A stretch of 64,000 nt of DNA from Gluconacetobacter tumulicola (GCF_014174215.1 NZ_JABEQL010000017.1:1-64000), one strand, 5' to 3'. Positions 1 to 9,240 are shown, counted from the first letter of the stretch. Translations and numbers: made by a program. The notes: generated by a model not told the origin, from the sequence alone.

Positions 1-111
1 CGTCCATGGGGCAATCATATACGTGTCCCACAGGGTCACCCCCAGAACGATCGCCAGCACAACGACGCTCAGGGTCAGGACCACGCGGATCAGGGTGCGC
101 AAAAGAGGCAT
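1..111 (-). CDS. HlyD/AaeA-type membrane fusion protein, N-terminal fragment
   Basis: The first 37 codons of a gene running off the left edge. The minus-strand ATG at 111 opens a short basic stretch (MPLLRTLIR) followed by a hydrophobic membrane segment and then WDTYMIAPWT, the pattern at the start of inner-membrane-anchored periplasmic adaptor proteins of the AaeA/EmrA class. It is the last visible gene of the MarR-FUSC-DUF1656 operon, the same order as AaeX/AaeA/AaeB aromatic-acid efflux systems. Family assignment rests on the N-terminus plus context. Confidence 0.72.
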   Translation of the reverse strand, partial: MPLLRTLIRVVLTLSVVVLAIVLGVTLWDTYMIAPWT

Positions 112-141
112 CGGGGGCTCGGATCTTTCGTTACCGGCGCT

Positions 142-336
142 TCAGACGTACCGGACCAGGAGACAGAGCATGCAGACATACAGCGCCAGGTCGAACAGCG
201 CGACATGCCAGAACAGGCGCATGCCCCCACACCATGCCAGCACCGCGCGGATCGCGATGCTGGGCACCAGCGCCGCCAGCGCATAGACCGCGAGCGGCGC
301 CAGAAACACGCCATGCAGGTTGAATTCGCTCAGCAT
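142..336 (-). CDS. DUF1656 (AaeX-like) small membrane protein
   Basis: A 64-residue protein with two hydrophobic segments and the DUF1656 opening LSEFNLHGVFLAP. Proteins of this family sit between the FUSC-type pump and the HlyD-type adaptor of AaeB-like exporters; their exact role is unsettled. Ten bases separate it from the FUSC stop codon and about 30 bases from the adaptor start, so all are probably one transcript. The ATG at 336 is chosen because the homologous part begins there. Confidence 0.85.
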   Translation of the reverse strand: MLSEFNLHGVFLAPLAVYALAALVPSIAIRAVLAWCGGMRLFWHVALFDLALYVCMLCLLVRYV

Positions 337-346
337 CCCGCTCCCG

Positions 347-2557
347 CTACCCGGCCTGACGCCGCACGCGGCCCAGCAGCGGCGTATAGACCGGCACCGG
401 CGCATCGAGCGGCCGATGCGCGTCCGGCATCTCCGGCGACAGTTGCAGCGGGCCGTGGCGATGGAAGAAACCGGGCACCGCCCGCAGGATATACGCCGCC
501 TGTTGCAGGCAGGCGGCCCCCCGCCGCGCCGCCAACCCGTCCTCGCCCGGGCCGGCACGGCCCAGGATCGCCTGCGCCGCCTCCACCAGCCCGCGTGCCG
601 TCGCTTCGGGGTCGCGCAGCAGACCGTCGAAGCCACGCAGCGCCGCGCGCATGGCCCGGGCATCCGCCGCGTCCAGCGCCGGCAGGTCCGCGATCCGCCG
701 CGCCCGCACCACCAGCCGCCCCAGCGACACCGCCCCCAGCGCGGCATCGGTATAGGCCTGCCGCTCGGCCGGCATCACGCCCACCGACAGGCGCATCGCC
801 AGCCGCCAGATCTTCTGGATCTGCAATCCTTCCCACACGATCCAGTTCTCGGGCGCCACAGGCAGCACCAGCGCCAGCCGCCGCACCGCCCGCGACAGCG
901 AGCCCACCAGCCGCGCCGCATCCAGCCGGTCGTCGGGCGGCAGGATGACGCGAAAGCCCAGTACCAGGAGCGCACTGGCCACCAGAAAGGCCAGCCACGT
1001 ATTGGTCAGCGCGATATCGTCGTAATGCATGGGATTGGACACATCGAGCATCGCGGCGAAGAACACGCCATAGCCGAACGCCCCGATCCCGTAGCGCGGG
1101 CTGAACTGCAACCATATGCCCGGCGCCAGGAACATACACAGCGCAAACCACAGCAGCGGAAAACCGTCGATGCGCGGCAGCGCCAGCATATGGCACGCAA
1201 TCCCCGCCGGCACCGACAGCGCGGTGCCCGCCGCCATCATCACGCTGGAGCGCGAGGCCGAAGGCGTGGTCGCGACCAGGCTGGACGCCGCGACGATATA
1301 CAGCATCAGCATCGGCCCGGCGCTCCAGTGCAGCACATACCACAGCAGCCCCGCCAGCAGCGCGATCACCCCGCCGCGCGCACCGTTGCGCAGGGCGGTC
1401 GGCCAGTCCAGGAACCAGCGCAGCCGCACCCGGCGCGGCATGGACGGCGCCACCAGCATCCGCACCACGGCATCGACCTGCACCAGCACGTCGCGCATAT
1501 TGTCGATCGCCGACAGCATCGCGATGTCCTGCTCCGCCCGCTCGGCCGCCGCCAGCGCATCCAACGCGGTGCCCAGCACGGAGAGCACCGCGCGCGGATC
1601 GTCCATCCAGTCCGGCCGCCCCGTCAGCACCAGGATCTCTTCCATCAGGGACGCGACACGCTCGTGCAGGCCGCGCATCGGCGCCGCGTCGTTCTCCAGG
1701 TCGTGCCAGAGCGGATGATAGGTGGCGACCACGCCCGCCAGCCCGCTCAACCCCACCCGCAGCGCATTCACCCGGCGCGAGATCTCGTACGTATCGGCCG
1801 CCGCATATTCCACCGACGACATCAGCCCGTTGATCCGCGCCAGCAGCGCGCCCCGCCGGTCGTTCAGCGGCAACGGCAGGGTGCGGAACCCGCCCAGCAC
1901 CACCGCATCCTTCGTCGGCGCGTCCGGCGAATGGCCGCCCGCATACTGGAAGCGATGAAATTCCATGGCATAGGCGATCACGTCGCGCACCATCTGCCCC
2001 ACCTGCGTCATGACCCGGTCGGGACGGCGCACCGAACTGGCCATGAACACCACCGCCGTCGCGACGATGCCGACCGTCACCGCCGACAGCCGCGCCATGG
2101 CGCTGAGGAAGATACCGTCCGGATCGGCATAGGATGGCGCCGCGACGATCACGATCGTATAGCCCGTCAGCACGGCGGCATAGGCGCGGAACAGCCGCAG
2201 GAAGGTCGCGACCAGGCAGGCGAAGGCCACCGCCACCGCCAGCATCATCGTGTACAGCACCGGCGACTGCGCCACGACCGCCATCAGCGCGATGCTGATC
2301 GTGGCCCCCAGCAGGGTGCCGATGACACGCCACATGCTCTTGGCCATCAGCGCGCCGACCGTGGGATTGGCCACGATCATCACCGTCGTCACCGACGACA
2401 TCGGGGATTCGAGCTGGAAGAAGAACGAGCAGGACAGGGCCAGCCCGATCGCGGCGAAGGTCCGCGCGCAGAAGGCCGCGCGCCCCACCGTCTCGCGCCA
2501 CCGCGCATCGCTGGCCAGGAAGGCCGGCAGCATGCGTGAAGGGATGGTGATCGTCAC
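347..2557 (-). CDS. FUSC-family inner-membrane efflux transporter (AaeB-like)
   Basis: A protein of about 736 residues with two repeats, each a cluster of membrane helices followed by a soluble segment, as in FUSC/AaeB/YccS pumps. Helices lie around residues 25-150 and 350-480. It would export aromatic acids or similar organic anions with the HlyD-type adaptor downstream. The GTG start at 2557 overlaps the MarR stop by four bases (GTGA), indicating translational coupling; an ATG eight codons later is an alternative. The order marR-FUSC-DUF1656-HlyD is the classical one, so the MarR protein probably senses the exported compound. The substrate cannot be read from the sequence. Confidence 0.88.
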   Translation of the reverse strand: MTITIPSRMLPAFLASDARWRETVGRAAFCARTFAAIGLALSCSFFFQLESPMSSVTTVMIVANPTVGALMAKSMWRVIGTLLGATISIALMAVVAQSPVLYTMMLAVAVAFACLVATFLRLFRAYAAVLTGYTIVIVAAPSYADPDGIFLSAMARLSAVTVGIVATAVVFMASSVRRPDRVMTQVGQMVRDVIAYAMEFHRFQYAGGHSPDAPTKDAVVLGGFRTLPLPLNDRRGALLARINGLMSSVEYAAADTYEISRRVNALRVGLSGLAGVVATYHPLWHDLENDAAPMRGLHERVASLMEEILVLTGRPDWMDDPRAVLSVLGTALDALAAAERAEQDIAMLSAIDNMRDVLVQVDAVVRMLVAPSMPRRVRLRWFLDWPTALRNGARGGVIALLAGLLWYVLHWSAGPMLMLYIVAASSLVATTPSASRSSVMMAAGTALSVPAGIACHMLALPRIDGFPLLWFALCMFLAPGIWLQFSPRYGIGAFGYGVFFAAMLDVSNPMHYDDIALTNTWLAFLVASALLVLGFRVILPPDDRLDAARLVGSLSRAVRRLALVLPVAPENWIVWEGLQIQKIWRLAMRLSVGVMPAERQAYTDAALGAVSLGRLVVRARRIADLPALDAADARAMRAALRGFDGLLRDPEATARGLVEAAQAILGRAGPGEDGLAARRGAACLQQAAYILRAVPGFFHRHGPLQLSPEMPDAHRPLDAPVPVYTPLLGRVRRQAG

Positions 2558-3081
2558 GCCGCCTCGCCGCCATCGGGCATGTTGGCGGCCGGCGGCCGCG
2601 CGGCATTGGCCAGCACATGCTCCAGCCGCGCCACCAGTTCCACGATCTCCCCGGCCGGCAGGCCCTCCGTCAATTCGGCCTCCACCCGCGCCGCGATCTC
2701 GTGAAACGCGCGGCACTTGCGCCGCCCCGCATCGGTGATGAACAGGTTGTTGGCCCGCCGGTCGACGGAATCGGGCCGGCGCTCCACCAGCCCGGCCGCC
2801 TCCAGCAGGTCCAGCACCCGCACCAGCGCCGACGTATCGGTATCCAGCGCCGCCGCCAGCTCCCGCTGCGACGTGCCCTCCTGCATCATCATCAGATAGA
2901 CCATGGGCCGGAAGCCCGCGACGGTCATTCCGGTCGGCTTCAGCTCCCGCTCCAGCCGAGTACGCCACACCGCACCCAGCCGCATGACGCGAAAGGTGAC
3001 GGACATGCCGGGGAATGGGGATTCGTCGATATTCAGGAGCGCGCGCAGGCCCGTCGCCTGCGGCCTGTTTCCGTCGGTCAT
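2554..3081 (-). CDS. MarR-family transcriptional regulator
   Basis: A 175-residue winged-helix protein. The helix-turn-helix lies near residues 75-100 (TSQRELAAALDTDTSALVRVLD), followed by the wing with the family hallmark DRRANNLFITDAG around residue 113. It is the first gene of the efflux operon and overlaps the pump gene by four bases, so it is most likely a local repressor of that operon. The 215-base gap to the divergent TonB receptor holds an AT-rich stretch near 3105-3135 with an imperfect inverted repeat (GCCAT...ATGGC) that could be its operator. Confidence 0.9.
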   Translation of the reverse strand: MTDGNRPQATGLRALLNIDESPFPGMSVTFRVMRLGAVWRTRLERELKPTGMTVAGFRPMVYLMMMQEGTSQRELAAALDTDTSALVRVLDLLEAAGLVERRPDSVDRRANNLFITDAGRRKCRAFHEIAARVEAELTEGLPAGEIVELVARLEHVLANAARPPAANMPDGGEAA

Positions 3082-3107
3082 GCCTGCCGCTTACGTTTTC
3101 ATCAAAA

Positions 3108-3136
3108 TAATTGCCATGACCATTAATTGTATGGCC
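3108..3136. promoter_or_regulatory. possible MarR operator
   Basis: Just upstream of the MarR ATG, GCCAT and ATGGC form an inverted pair 13 bases apart around an AT-rich centre with ATTAAT. MarR proteins bind palindromes of this size in their own promoters. Only the outer five bases match, so this is tentative. Confidence 0.3.
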
Positions 3137-3296
3137 GCAGATTGTCCAGCCCCAAACGGCTTTCCCTTCACGGAAACGTTATTTTTTGCGATGTGACCGC
3201 GCTGCATCGTCTTCAAAGCTTCACATGAAAATCCGCCAATCTGGCGCCTATGAAAGGCGAAACCACACCGGCGACGAAAGAACAGCGATCCCGCCC

Positions 3297-5723
3297 ATGT
3301 CTTTCCATGTATTTTCCCCCCGTTCCGTCCACGCCACGCATGGCCGCCGCCTGCTGCTCGGTACCACATTGCTGGCCCTGGGTGCCGGCCTTTCGGCCGC
3401 CAACGCCGCCCCGGCCGACACGGCGCCACCGGCCGTCACCCACCCGGCGCGCGCGGCGAAACCGGCCTCCGCCAGCCCGGCCCCGGCCGCCGAGCAGATC
3501 ATCTCCACCGCCCGCCGCACCCGTTCGGAACAGAGCGTCGGCCATGTCGAGATGCAGCGCATCCTGCCCGGCATCAACCCGGTCAAGGCGCTGGAAATCC
3601 TGCCCGGCGTGGTGTTCGAAAATGCCGATCCCTGGGGCAATAACGAGCAGAATTCGTCGCTCTTCATCCACGGCTTCAACCAGAACCAGCTCGGCTTCAC
3701 GCTGGACGGGGTACCGCTGGGCGATCAGGCCTACGGCAATTTCAACGGCCTGACCCCCCAGCGCGCCGCGATCAGCGAAATCATCGGCGCGGCCTCCGTC
3801 GCCACCGGGGCCGGCGCGCTGGGCACGGCCTCGACCAGCAATCTGGGCGGCACCCTGCAATTCCAGACGCAGGACCCGGCCCATCGCGCCGGCGGCCAAC
3901 TGGCGCAGACCTTCGGAAGCTGGTCGACCTTCCGCACCTTCGCCCGCATCGACACCGGCGATTTCGGCAACGGCAATTCGGCCTATGTGGCCTGGGCGCG
4001 GCAGGATGCGCGGGCGTGGGATTTCGCCGGCCATCAGGGTGGCAACCAGGTCAACGCCAAGTTCGTCCATCAGGGCGACCATGACCGGATGACCGCCTTC
4101 TTCGACTGGTCGGACAAGATCGAACCGAACGAGGACGGCATCGTCGAACCCGCGGGCGGCTCGCTCTACAAGCGCCCGTTCATGTATCCGAACCTTCAGG
4201 AAGCCATCAATTATTACAACAATTCCGCGGCCTACAAGGCAGCCGGCCTGAATTACCGCAACTACTATTCGGCCGCCCAGCGCCAGGATTTCCTGGCCTA
4301 CGCCACATGGTCGCACGATTTCTCGTCGAACCTGCATTGGGACAACCAGATCTACTACCATCACGATCTGGGCGAGGGCGTGGTGGCCGGCCCGATCACG
4401 GCGGCGGGCCTGCCGACCCTGTTCGGCGCCTATTTCCCCGACAACACGGCCTCCCAGCTCTCGCAGGTGTTCGGCGGAAGCGGCATGGCGACGCGCACCA
4501 CCGAATATTGGGACAATCGCGGCGGGCTGCTCTCGACGCTGCGCTATCACCTGGGCCGGCACCATATCGAACTGGGCGGCTGGTACGAGCGCAACAACAA
4601 CACGCAGGCCCGGCGCTGGTACCCGTTCTCGGCCACCAACCCCACCACGCCCTACGACCGGCAGCAGAACCCGCTGATCCACCAGTACACCAACTATTTC
4701 TACACCAATAGCTGGGTCACGCACCTGCAGGATTCCTGGCAGGTCTCGAAGCATTTCGCCCTGAATGCCGGTTTCAAGTCCGAACTGGTCTACACCAACG
4801 GCACGCTGCCGGTGGCGGGCCTGCCGGGTTCGCTGTCACCCAGGACGGCGATCACCGTGCCCGGCGGCACCATCGCCGCCGTCCGGCCGTTCCTGCCCGC
4901 GTTCGGCGCATTGTGGAACATCACGCCGAACGAGGAATGGTTCGCGAACATCCAGGAAAACATGCGCTCGTTCCAGGATGCCGGCTATGGCAACGCAACG
5001 CCCTGGGGCGTGACCAGCCAGCAGGCGTTCGACAATTTCCGCGAGCACGGCAAGCCCGAAACCGCCTGGACCTATGAGACCGGCCTGCGGACCAACCGCG
5101 CCCTCTCCTTCGGGCCGCTGACGCATCTCGGCGGGCAGCTCGAATATTACCACGTCCATTTCTCGAACCGCCTGCTGGCGGTCTCGTCCTCGCCCAACCT
5201 GGCCTCGATCGTCGGCAGCGCCACCATCCTGACCAATGTCGGCTCGGTCACGACCGACGGCATGGATTTTTCCTTCACCGCGCAGTTCGGCCCGCATTTC
5301 TCGTTCTACAACGCGCTGTCGTACAACAAATCCGTCTATAACGACAATTATTCCAACGGCACCACCATCGTCCCCACGGCGGGCAAGAATGTCGCCGGCG
5401 TTCCCGACTGGACCGAGAAATTCGTGGCCTCGACCGATTGGGGCGCCTTCAACGCCCAGTTCATCGGCGACGTGATCGGCCGGCGCTACACCACCTTCAC
5501 CAACGACCTGCATGCCAGCAGCTACGCGCTGTTCAGCCTCAATGCCGGTTACACCATCCACGGCATCCCGCATGTGCGCGGGCTGAAAGTGCAGGGCAAC
5601 ATCACCAACCTGACGAACACGCGCGGCTGGTCGACCTTGAACACCTCCAACGCCTCGGGCCAGTATACCGCCTTCCCGATCGCCCCGCGCATGTATTTCC
5701 TGACCGTAAGCGCCCAGTTCTGA
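3297..5723 (+). CDS. TonB-dependent outer-membrane receptor
   Basis: 808 residues from the ATG at 3297, chosen because it is followed by a basic segment and a hydrophobic signal peptide ending near ANAAPAD. The plug domain follows: a TonB-box-like start near residue 75, then the gating segments LEILPGVVFENAD and SLFIHGFNQNQLGFTLDGVPLG. The rest is a beta-barrel ending in the aromatic C-terminus FLTVSAQF. A GlpQ-type phosphodiesterase starts 10 bases downstream on the same strand. This suggests the receptor imports a phosphodiester-containing or glycerophospho compound. That substrate is inference; the receptor identity is clear. Confidence 0.9.
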   Translation: MSFHVFSPRSVHATHGRRLLLGTTLLALGAGLSAANAAPADTAPPAVTHPARAAKPASASPAPAAEQIISTARRTRSEQSVGHVEMQRILPGINPVKALEILPGVVFENADPWGNNEQNSSLFIHGFNQNQLGFTLDGVPLGDQAYGNFNGLTPQRAAISEIIGAASVATGAGALGTASTSNLGGTLQFQTQDPAHRAGGQLAQTFGSWSTFRTFARIDTGDFGNGNSAYVAWARQDARAWDFAGHQGGNQVNAKFVHQGDHDRMTAFFDWSDKIEPNEDGIVEPAGGSLYKRPFMYPNLQEAINYYNNSAAYKAAGLNYRNYYSAAQRQDFLAYATWSHDFSSNLHWDNQIYYHHDLGEGVVAGPITAAGLPTLFGAYFPDNTASQLSQVFGGSGMATRTTEYWDNRGGLLSTLRYHLGRHHIELGGWYERNNNTQARRWYPFSATNPTTPYDRQQNPLIHQYTNYFYTNSWVTHLQDSWQVSKHFALNAGFKSELVYTNGTLPVAGLPGSLSPRTAITVPGGTIAAVRPFLPAFGALWNITPNEEWFANIQENMRSFQDAGYGNATPWGVTSQQAFDNFREHGKPETAWTYETGLRTNRALSFGPLTHLGGQLEYYHVHFSNRLLAVSSSPNLASIVGSATILTNVGSVTTDGMDFSFTAQFGPHFSFYNALSYNKSVYNDNYSNGTTIVPTAGKNVAGVPDWTEKFVASTDWGAFNAQFIGDVIGRRYTTFTNDLHASSYALFSLNAGYTIHGIPHVRGLKVQGNITNLTNTRGWSTLNTSNASGQYTAFPIAPRMYFLTVSAQF

Positions 5724-5733
5724 GGCTTCCCAC

Positions 5734-6837
5734 GTGCTGACACGCAGAAACACCCTCTCCCTCATGGCGGGTGCCACGATCCTGGGGGGCTCATCGCGCG
5801 CCCGGGCGGCGGCATCGGTCGCGCCCCGGCCGCTGGTGTTCGCCCATCGCGGGGCCTCGGCCCTGCGACCGGAACACACGCTGGCCTCCTATGCCAAGGC
5901 GATCGCCGACGGCGCGGATTATATCGAGCCCGATCTGGTACCGACCCGCGACGGCGTGCTGGTCGCCCGCCATGAAAGCAACATCGCCGGCACCACGGAC
6001 ATCGCGACCCGCCCGGAATTCGCCTCCCGCCGCCGCACGCTGACGATCGACGGCAAGGCAGAGACCGGCTGGTTCACCACCGACTTCACCCTGGCGGAAC
6101 TCAAGACCCTGCGCGCCCGCGAGCGCCTGCCCACCATCCGCGCGCAGAACACCCGCTATGACGGGCATTTCGACATCCCGACCTTCGAGGAGGTGATCGA
6201 TTTCGTCGCCGCCGAAGCCGCCGCGCGCGGCCGGACGATCGGCCTGATCCCCGAAATCAAGAATTCGACCCATTTCCACGCACTCGGCCACACGCCGGAG
6301 GAAACCTTCCTGCGCGTGATCGCGGCGCACGAGTACACGCGCTACGCCCCGCTGGAGGTCCAGTCCTTCGAGACCACCAACCTGAAGATGCTGCATGGGC
6401 GCGTGCAGGCCATCAACCCTCAGGCCCGGCTGATGTTCCTGATGGGCGAGCGGACCGAACGCGCGCCCGACCTCGTGGCGGCCGGCGCGCGCACAACCTT
6501 CGGCGACCTGATGACACCGGACGGCCTGCGCCAGGTCCGGGCCTACGCCGACGCCATCGGCCCGTCCAATACCGACCTGATCCCGCGCGACGCCTCGGGC
6601 GCATGGCAGGCACCGACCAGCCTGATCGACGACGCCCACGCCGCCGGCCTGCTGGTCCATTCCTATACCTGCCGGCCCGAAAACCGTTTCCTGCCCCGCC
6701 AGCTCCGCAACGACGCGGGCGACGACGCCCGCAACCCCGAAGGCTCGATCGCCGAAATCCGGCGCTATCTGGATCTGGGCCTGGACGGCTTCTTCACCGA
6801 CGACCCCGCTCTCGGCCGCCGCGCCGTCGACGGCTGA
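5734..6837 (+). CDS. glycerophosphodiester phosphodiesterase (GlpQ-type), exported
   Basis: 367 residues. The GTG start at 5734 gives a twin-arginine-like leader (TRRNTLSLMAGA) and signal peptide; the later ATG at 5764 would cut it. The GDPD hallmarks are present: FAHRGASALRPEHT near residue 37 (catalytic HRG), then EPDLVPTRDG and ARHE, and the C-terminal GLDGFFTDDP. It hydrolyses glycerophosphodiesters to glycerol-3-phosphate and an alcohol in the periplasm. The 10-base gap to the TonB receptor upstream implies one operon for uptake and hydrolysis. Confidence 0.92.
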   Translation: MLTRRNTLSLMAGATILGGSSRARAAASVAPRPLVFAHRGASALRPEHTLASYAKAIADGADYIEPDLVPTRDGVLVARHESNIAGTTDIATRPEFASRRRTLTIDGKAETGWFTTDFTLAELKTLRARERLPTIRAQNTRYDGHFDIPTFEEVIDFVAAEAAARGRTIGLIPEIKNSTHFHALGHTPEETFLRVIAAHEYTRYAPLEVQSFETTNLKMLHGRVQAINPQARLMFLMGERTERAPDLVAAGARTTFGDLMTPDGLRQVRAYADAIGPSNTDLIPRDASGAWQAPTSLIDDAHAAGLLVHSYTCRPENRFLPRQLRNDAGDDARNPEGSIAEIRRYLDLGLDGFFTDDPALGRRAVDG

Positions 6838-6848
6838 TCCGGTCGGGC

Positions 6849-7020
6849 GCCCGAGAGCCTGACCGAAAATGCGGGCTGGCGCGCGAGAGCGGCCCAGAGG
6901 GCCGCGCCCGGCGTGTGTTGCCGAGCATCGGAGCGGAGTGGCCTTGATGGCCATGAGCACCGAAGCACAGGCAACGCGCGCTGGATCGCCGCCAGCGCGC
7001 ATTTTCGGTCAGGCTCCGAC
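6849..7020. repeat. family B branched inverted-repeat element, copy 1
   Basis: About 170 bases closed by a perfect 18-base inverted repeat: 6856-6873 pairs with 6998-7015. Inside are further stems: GCTGGCG with CGCCAGC, GCGGCCC with GGGCCGC, and GTTGCC with GGCAAC. It lies immediately 3' of the small minus-strand gene at 7024 and 3' of glpQ, so it could end transcription from both sides. A second full copy is at 54930-55092 and part copies are near 19060 and 22770. Compensatory base changes between the copies show the fold is kept. Confidence 0.8.
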
Positions 7021-7023
7021 GGA

Positions 7024-7260
7024 TCAGGCCCTGCCTGAAGCACTCCCCGCCCTCTCGGGCGCCGGCGCGCGGGGCCGGGCCGTGGCGCCGGGCTCTTCCC
7101 CCCGACCGGACCGGGTGCGCAGCCGCCTGCCCGCCTGCCGCAGCGCGCTGCGATGGGCGGCATGAATCTGTGCCGGCGTCAGCGCGACCCCATCGGACCG
7201 TCCCGCGTTGGACACGGGCGACACGGAGGCTGCTTTTCCCTCGGCGGATGAAACCGACAT
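7024..7260 (-). CDS. hypothetical 78-residue protein
   Basis: An ORF opened by an ATG at 7260 with a perfect AGGAGG ribosome site six bases upstream (7267-7272). The product begins with a Ser/Ala-rich stretch, has one predicted helix with LTPAQIHAAHRSALRQAGRR near residues 27-47, and ends in a low-complexity Arg/Pro/Gly tail. No family is recognised. The strong ribosome site argues for translation, while the high-GC low-complexity tail argues for caution. Confidence 0.5.
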   Translation of the reverse strand: MSVSSAEGKAASVSPVSNAGRSDGVALTPAQIHAAHRSALRQAGRRLRTRSGRGEEPGATARPRAPAPERAGSASGRA

Positions 7261-7272
7261 GACGATCCTCCT

Positions 7273-7560
7273 GCTCAAGGTGCCCCGGCAACGGGCCGGA
7301 ACGGCTTGGCTCATCCATATAGGGTGCGCATGCGGCATTTTAAGGGCGGGTGCCCCTGAACGGGCGTATGGCGGCCTTGCATGACGGGCGGATTTCGTAC
7401 TGAAATCGAATCATCCCGTCCCTCACAGGACGCCCCCCCAGGAGCCTCGCGCCGGCCGCAACCCACCCCTCGGGCTGCAACGCCAGGCACCCGGCACCGT
7501 TATCACTGTTCGCGCCACCAGCCGGCAAACCATTGACACAGCCCCTTGAATCGAGCCCGC
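7273..7560. other. intergenic stretch
   Basis: About 290 bases between the divergent small gene at 7260 and the exporter at 7561. It must hold promoters for both. I see short AT-rich patches around 7313-7350 and 7395-7410 but no clear operator, RNA gene or convincing ORF. Confidence 0.5.
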
Positions 7561-8739
7561 ATGCCCGTGCCCCCGCATTCCTTCGTCCACCCCGCCAAGC
7601 ATGGCGCCCCCCGCCCCACCGCCACATTGCCCGGTGGGCCACGCACGACGCTGCAATGCTGGGCCCAGGGCGCGCTGACATTCGGCGTGATCATACTCAC
7701 CCTGTTCATCCTCGGGCGTTTCCGCTCCGCCCTGTTCTGGGGCGGCGTGCTCGCCATCGTCTGCTGGCCGCTGCTGACGAGGCTGCGGCGGAAATGGCCG
7801 TCGCCCCACGCCGCCACGATGGCACCGGCCGCCATCGTCCTCGGAATCGCGCTGGTCTTCATCATACCCTCCGCCGTGCTGATCTCGGCCGCCGCCGGCG
7901 AGGCCAGGCAAGGCGCGCAATGGGTCCGGCAGGCCACCGAACAGGGCATCCCCGCCCCGGCATGGCTCGACCGCCTGCCCTGGGGCCGCGCACAGGCCCA
8001 GCATTGGTGGCAGACCAACCTGGCGACCGCCGACAGCGTGCATGAGCTGATGGACCGCCTCCGGCCGGAACATGCCCTCGCAACGGTGGAACAACTGGGG
8101 CACGACCTGGCCAACGGGCTGGTCATCATGGGCTTCGCCCTGCTGATCCTCTTCTTCTTCCTGCGGGTGGGCCAGCCGCTCGTCACCCGGATCGACCTGC
8201 TGGTCTGGCGCCTGCTGGGCGCGCGGGGCGGCATGGTCCAGCGCCAGATCGTCGGCGCCGTGCGCGGCGCGCTGGCCGGCCTGGTGCTGGTCGGGCTGGG
8301 CGAAGGTGTGCTGATCGGCCTCTCCTACGTGCTCGCCGGGGCACCGCAGCCGCTGCTGCTGGGCATCTTCACGGCGCTGGCCTGCATGATCCCGATGGTG
8401 GGCGGCTTCGCGCTGGCCCTGTGCGTGCTGGCCATCCTCATCAAGGGCAGCAGCCTGGCGGCCGCCATCGGCGTCGGCCTGTTCGGCACCATCGTGCTGT
8501 TCCTGGCCGATCATTTCATCCGCCCGGCCCTGATCGGCGGCTCGATCAGGCTGCCGTTCATGTGGGTGCTGCTCGGCATCCTCGGCGGGCTGGAAAGCTG
8601 CGGCCTGCCCGGCCTGTTCATCGGCCCGGCCGTGATGGCCGTGGCCCACCTGCTCTGGCGCCTCGGCTCCGGCCGCGCCGCGCGCCCTCTCCCCGACGGG
8701 GTCGGGGCAATTCGGGTGGTGAATAGTCGCGAGGAGTGA
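7561..8739 (+). CDS. AI-2E family transporter (PerM/TqsA-like)
   Basis: 392 residues with about eight membrane helices. The typical arrangement is two N-terminal helices, a helix near residue 80, a periplasmic stretch of about 90 residues with amphipathic helices, then four to five C-terminal helices. The C-terminal part has the family pattern GxxxGxxLGLSYxLxGxPxPxLLG and FLADHFIRPALIGGS. The family exports small signals or acts as an antiporter; the substrate is unknown. A TTG five codons upstream is an alternative start. It is followed by a family A repeat shared with the converging UPF0060 gene. Confidence 0.87.
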   Translation: MPVPPHSFVHPAKHGAPRPTATLPGGPRTTLQCWAQGALTFGVIILTLFILGRFRSALFWGGVLAIVCWPLLTRLRRKWPSPHAATMAPAAIVLGIALVFIIPSAVLISAAAGEARQGAQWVRQATEQGIPAPAWLDRLPWGRAQAQHWWQTNLATADSVHELMDRLRPEHALATVEQLGHDLANGLVIMGFALLILFFFLRVGQPLVTRIDLLVWRLLGARGGMVQRQIVGAVRGALAGLVLVGLGEGVLIGLSYVLAGAPQPLLLGIFTALACMIPMVGGFALALCVLAILIKGSSLAAAIGVGLFGTIVLFLADHFIRPALIGGSIRLPFMWVLLGILGGLESCGLPGLFIGPAVMAVAHLLWRLGSGRAARPLPDGVGAIRVVNSREE

Positions 8740-8758
8740 GCGGAGGGCTGACGCTTCT

Positions 8759-8876
8759 GTTCTTTTTTTGAAAAAAGAACCAAAAAAATTCTGATTCGTT
8801 CAGGTTTTTTTGCAGGGACATACGATTCCCCAAACGAATAAAAGTCTTTTTGCTTCTTTTTCTTCAGAAAAAGAAG
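8759..8876. repeat. family A twin-hairpin element, copy 1 (bidirectional terminator)
   Basis: Two perfect hairpins about 70 bases apart. The first (8759-8780) has arms GTTCTTTTTT and AAAAAAGAAC; the second (8853-8876) has arms CTTCTTTTTCT and AGAAAAAGAAG. It fills the gap between two converging genes (stops at 8739 and 8886). Five other copies occur at 14169, 17436, 52998, 54723 and 57216. A-runs and T-runs beside each stem fit a Rho-independent terminator for both strands. Confidence 0.85.
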
Positions 8877-8885
8877 GCTCAGGCT

Positions 8886-9212
8886 CTACACGCGATGGGG
8901 TAAAAACAGGATCACCCCCGCGCCGCACAGGCACAGCGCGGCGCCGATCAGGTCCCACCGGTCGGGCCGCACCCCCTCGGCCCCCCACAGCCACAACAGC
9001 GCCGAGACGATATAGATCCCGCCATAGGCCGCATAAGCCCGCCCGGCTTCCGACGCATCGACCCGCGTCAGCAGCCACGCGAACAGCACCAGCGCGCCAC
9101 AGCCCGGCACAAGCCAGACCGGCGACTTCCCCATCCTGAGCCACGCCCAGAAGGCGAAGCACCCGGCGATCTCCGCCAGCGCCGCGCCGATATAGAGGAT
9201 AATCGATTGCAT
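8886..9212 (-). CDS. UPF0060 (YnfA-like) inner-membrane protein
   Basis: 108 residues with four membrane helices, the standard size for this small-multidrug-resistance-like family. Hallmarks seen are the N-terminal [16 protein letters not shown] and [27 protein letters not shown] in the middle. The role is not firmly known. It lies just upstream of a broken amine-oxidase gene whose lost 3' end abuts this gene's promoter. Confidence 0.93.
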   Translation of the reverse strand: MQSIILYIGAALAEIAGCFAFWAWLRMGKSPVWLVPGCGALVLFAWLLTRVDASEAGRAYAAYGGIYIVSALLWLWGAEGVRPDRWDLIGAALCLCGAGVILFLPHRV

Positions 9213-9240
9213 GTTCCGACCTTAACAGCCGGGGCCGGCC

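Noticed and set aside
320-2539. Long plus-strand ORF of 739 codons
   Set aside because: It lies opposite the FUSC gene, is Arg/His/Gln-rich and has no domain pattern; a high-GC antisense shadow.
3190-3235. Possible PhoB box before the receptor/GlpQ pair
   Set aside because: TTCA-type direct repeats are present but do not fit the spacing or sequence of a Pho box.
7340-7681. 113-codon minus-strand ORF upstream of the AI-2E-type gene
   Set aside because: No ribosome site and no conserved pattern; overlaps the promoter region and the start of the real gene.
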